The position numbers were made by a program, and so were the translations under genes. From HGM12587 sp045128635 (GTDB lineage: Bacteria > Bacillota > Clostridia > Lachnospirales > Lachnospiraceae), in the NCBI GenBank assembly GCA_045128635.1, contig JBGVRS010000155.1, forward strand, positions 1-22,686: a DNA stretch of 22,686 bases. Reading direction: 5' to 3'. A model generated the notes under the pieces. It worked only from the letters and a program-made list of their open reading frames with translations. It searched no databases and had not been told where the DNA came from. This document shows, in pieces, positions 21,751-22,686 of this stretch. How positions within the stretch are numbered: the stretch's first letter is position 1; each line of letters starts with the position of its first letter.

Positions 21751-22686
21751 TTATCTGCGTCGTCTTCTGCGGCTGCGGTAACGTTTGCGTTTTAAGAAAC
21801 GTCTTTTTTGATAGATATTTACTGCTTTACGAATCTTTGCACGATTTCTCTCAATGAATCGGTAAATCATAAATACGATCAATAAAATACCCAAAATCAC
21901 TGCAATAACAATTAAAATTACTTTGAGGTTGATCGTAATAAATTTTGTTCCTTTATGATCAGGAGATTCATCTGATTCAGTTTCGGAAAATTCAAATTCT
22001 TCCGGAGTCTCTTCTAATGTAATAGAAGCTTTTCCCACAACTTGACCGGCATATTCATAAGTTAAATAAGCTTTATTCCCATCGGCATGTTCTTCAAATG
22101 TAATAGAAGGAACAGCATCTGTAAAAGAGGTATGGTTTGGCATGATAATGGTACTGTTTTCATCAATGGATATTAAAGATGAAGAAGCTGCCAAAGCATC
22201 CGAATCTACAGAAAAATCATATGCATTTCCTACCACAAAGGTATTTTCGTTATCGGAAATATTTAACTTCTGGAAATTGTTTGCGTAATCAAGAAGTGCG
22301 GCGGTATCCGTAAATAACGGCACCCCTTTTTCTCCTGTGGAACGTGTTCTCATACTGATGACAATCACATCCATGCCGTTTCTTTTACCGCAGGTTACCA
22401 GTGTGTTCAAGGCATCTGTTGTATAACCGGTTTTTCCGGCAAAGATGGTGTCATCCAGGTATTTGGAAGTTCTGTATGGGGCAATCATATAATGATGATT
22501 CTGCATCCAGAGCTCTTCCGAATTTTTGTTGGTTGCACGTAAAGTATAGTAATCGGTTCCGGCAATGCGTCTGAAATCATCGTTTTCAAGCGCCGCCTTT
22601 GTAATCAGCGCCATATCATAGGCACAGGTGTAATGATTTTCATCATGCAGACCGCTTGGATTGGAAAAATGTGTATTTACACATCC
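21751..22686 (-). CDS. Serine-type D-Ala-D-Ala carboxypeptidase (PBP5/DacF type), 5' end off window
   Basis: 312 codons are visible; the start, SxxK and SxN motifs lie beyond the right edge. The visible frame begins GCVNTHFSNPSGLHDENHYT, the family S11 segment after SxN, then CAYDMALIT and the KTGYT box (FAGKTGYTTDALN), the third active-site motif. Such enzymes trim pentapeptide stems in peptidoglycan. After the catalytic domain comes a C-terminal beta domain, one transmembrane helix (VILIVIAVILGILLIVFMIY) and a strikingly basic tail, KRRFLKRKRYRSRRRRRR, predicted to be cytoplasmic. PBP5-type enzymes usually end in an amphipathic helix, so the true membrane span plus Arg tail is a variant. 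The annotated ATG at 22614 is internal. Confidence 0.9.
   Translation of the reverse strand, partial: GCVNTHFSNPSGLHDENHYTCAYDMALITKAALENDDFRRIAGTDYYTLRATNKNSEELWMQNHHYMIAPYRTSKYLDDTIFAGKTGYTTDALNTLVTCGKRNGMDVIVISMRTRSTGEKGVPLFTDTAALLDYANNFQKLNISDNENTFVVGNAYDFSVDSDALAASSSLISIDENSTIIMPNHTSFTDAVPSITFEEHADGNKAYLTYEYAGQVVGKASITLEETPEEFEFSETESDESPDHKGTKFITINLKVILIVIAVILGILLIVFMIYRFIERNRAKIRKAVNIYQKRRFLKRKRYRSRRRRRR

Overview
This is a low-GC Firmicutes window. AAGGAGG-type ribosome binding sites, TTGACA/TATAAT promoters, U-tailed terminators and the gene families present point to a gut clostridium, most likely Lachnospiraceae (Blautia / Mediterraneibacter / Dorea-like). That placement is inference from gene style, not from a marker gene.

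Layout. (1) 1-1404, minus strand: a RACo-type (DUF4445, ASKHA) corrinoid-activation protein, cut by an in-frame TGA and running off the left edge. (2) 1671-7716: an envelope or signalling cluster showing decay. It holds an XRE regulator with two membrane segments, a lipoprotein, a 50-codon remnant, a 350-codon extracellular-type protein with a damaged start, a frameshifted membrane zinc-ribbon protein, an ABC ATPase with an FtsX-type permease, a frameshifted GGADGPTS microprotein and two small lipoproteins. Two stretches here share an 11-bp-phased TCTTTA/TCTTAAA direct repeat, as expected for a common OmpR-type response regulator that is not in the window. (3) 7903-10311: a VanY-type D,D-carboxypeptidase, then an ECF sigma factor overlapping its probable membrane anti-sigma factor.

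(4) 10419-16074: an AT-rich integrative module. It contains an AbiEi/AbiEii toxin-antitoxin operon, a serine recombinase, a candidate structured RNA ending in a terminator, a small excisionase-like protein, a 306-aa protein made of four excisionase-type HTH units, a tyrosine integrase, an array of 10-bp repeats, and an attachment junction made of the 3' half of tRNA-Arg(CCT). A 47-bp sequence built around a perfect inverted repeat lies on the AbiE promoter and is repeated with two mismatches over the promoter of the serine recombinase. The recombinase therefore looks wired to the AbiEi repressor. The left end of the element is not visible.

(5) 16142-22686: probable chromosome. A LacI regulator, a GPH-type sugar:cation symporter and a GH13 oligo-1,6-glucosidase form an alpha-glucoside uptake and hydrolysis operon, followed by thioredoxin and a DEDDh exonuclease with a C-terminal zinc ribbon. 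These converge on a D-Ala-D-Ala carboxypeptidase running off the right edge. The GH13 gene has an in-frame TAG in its N-terminal extension.

At least four genes carry single-lesion disruptions (RACo TGA, zinc-ribbon frameshift, microprotein frameshift, GH13 TAG). This may be real decay or uncorrected sequence error; only reads can decide. Gene-poor stretches over 300 bases: 10312-10652 holds a terminator, short repeats and the AbiE promoter/operator; 12810-13313 holds the candidate RNA and an attenuator-like leader; 15749-16201 holds the attachment region, the terminator after the tRNA fragment and the lacI-type promoter, with nothing recognised in 15749-15858.
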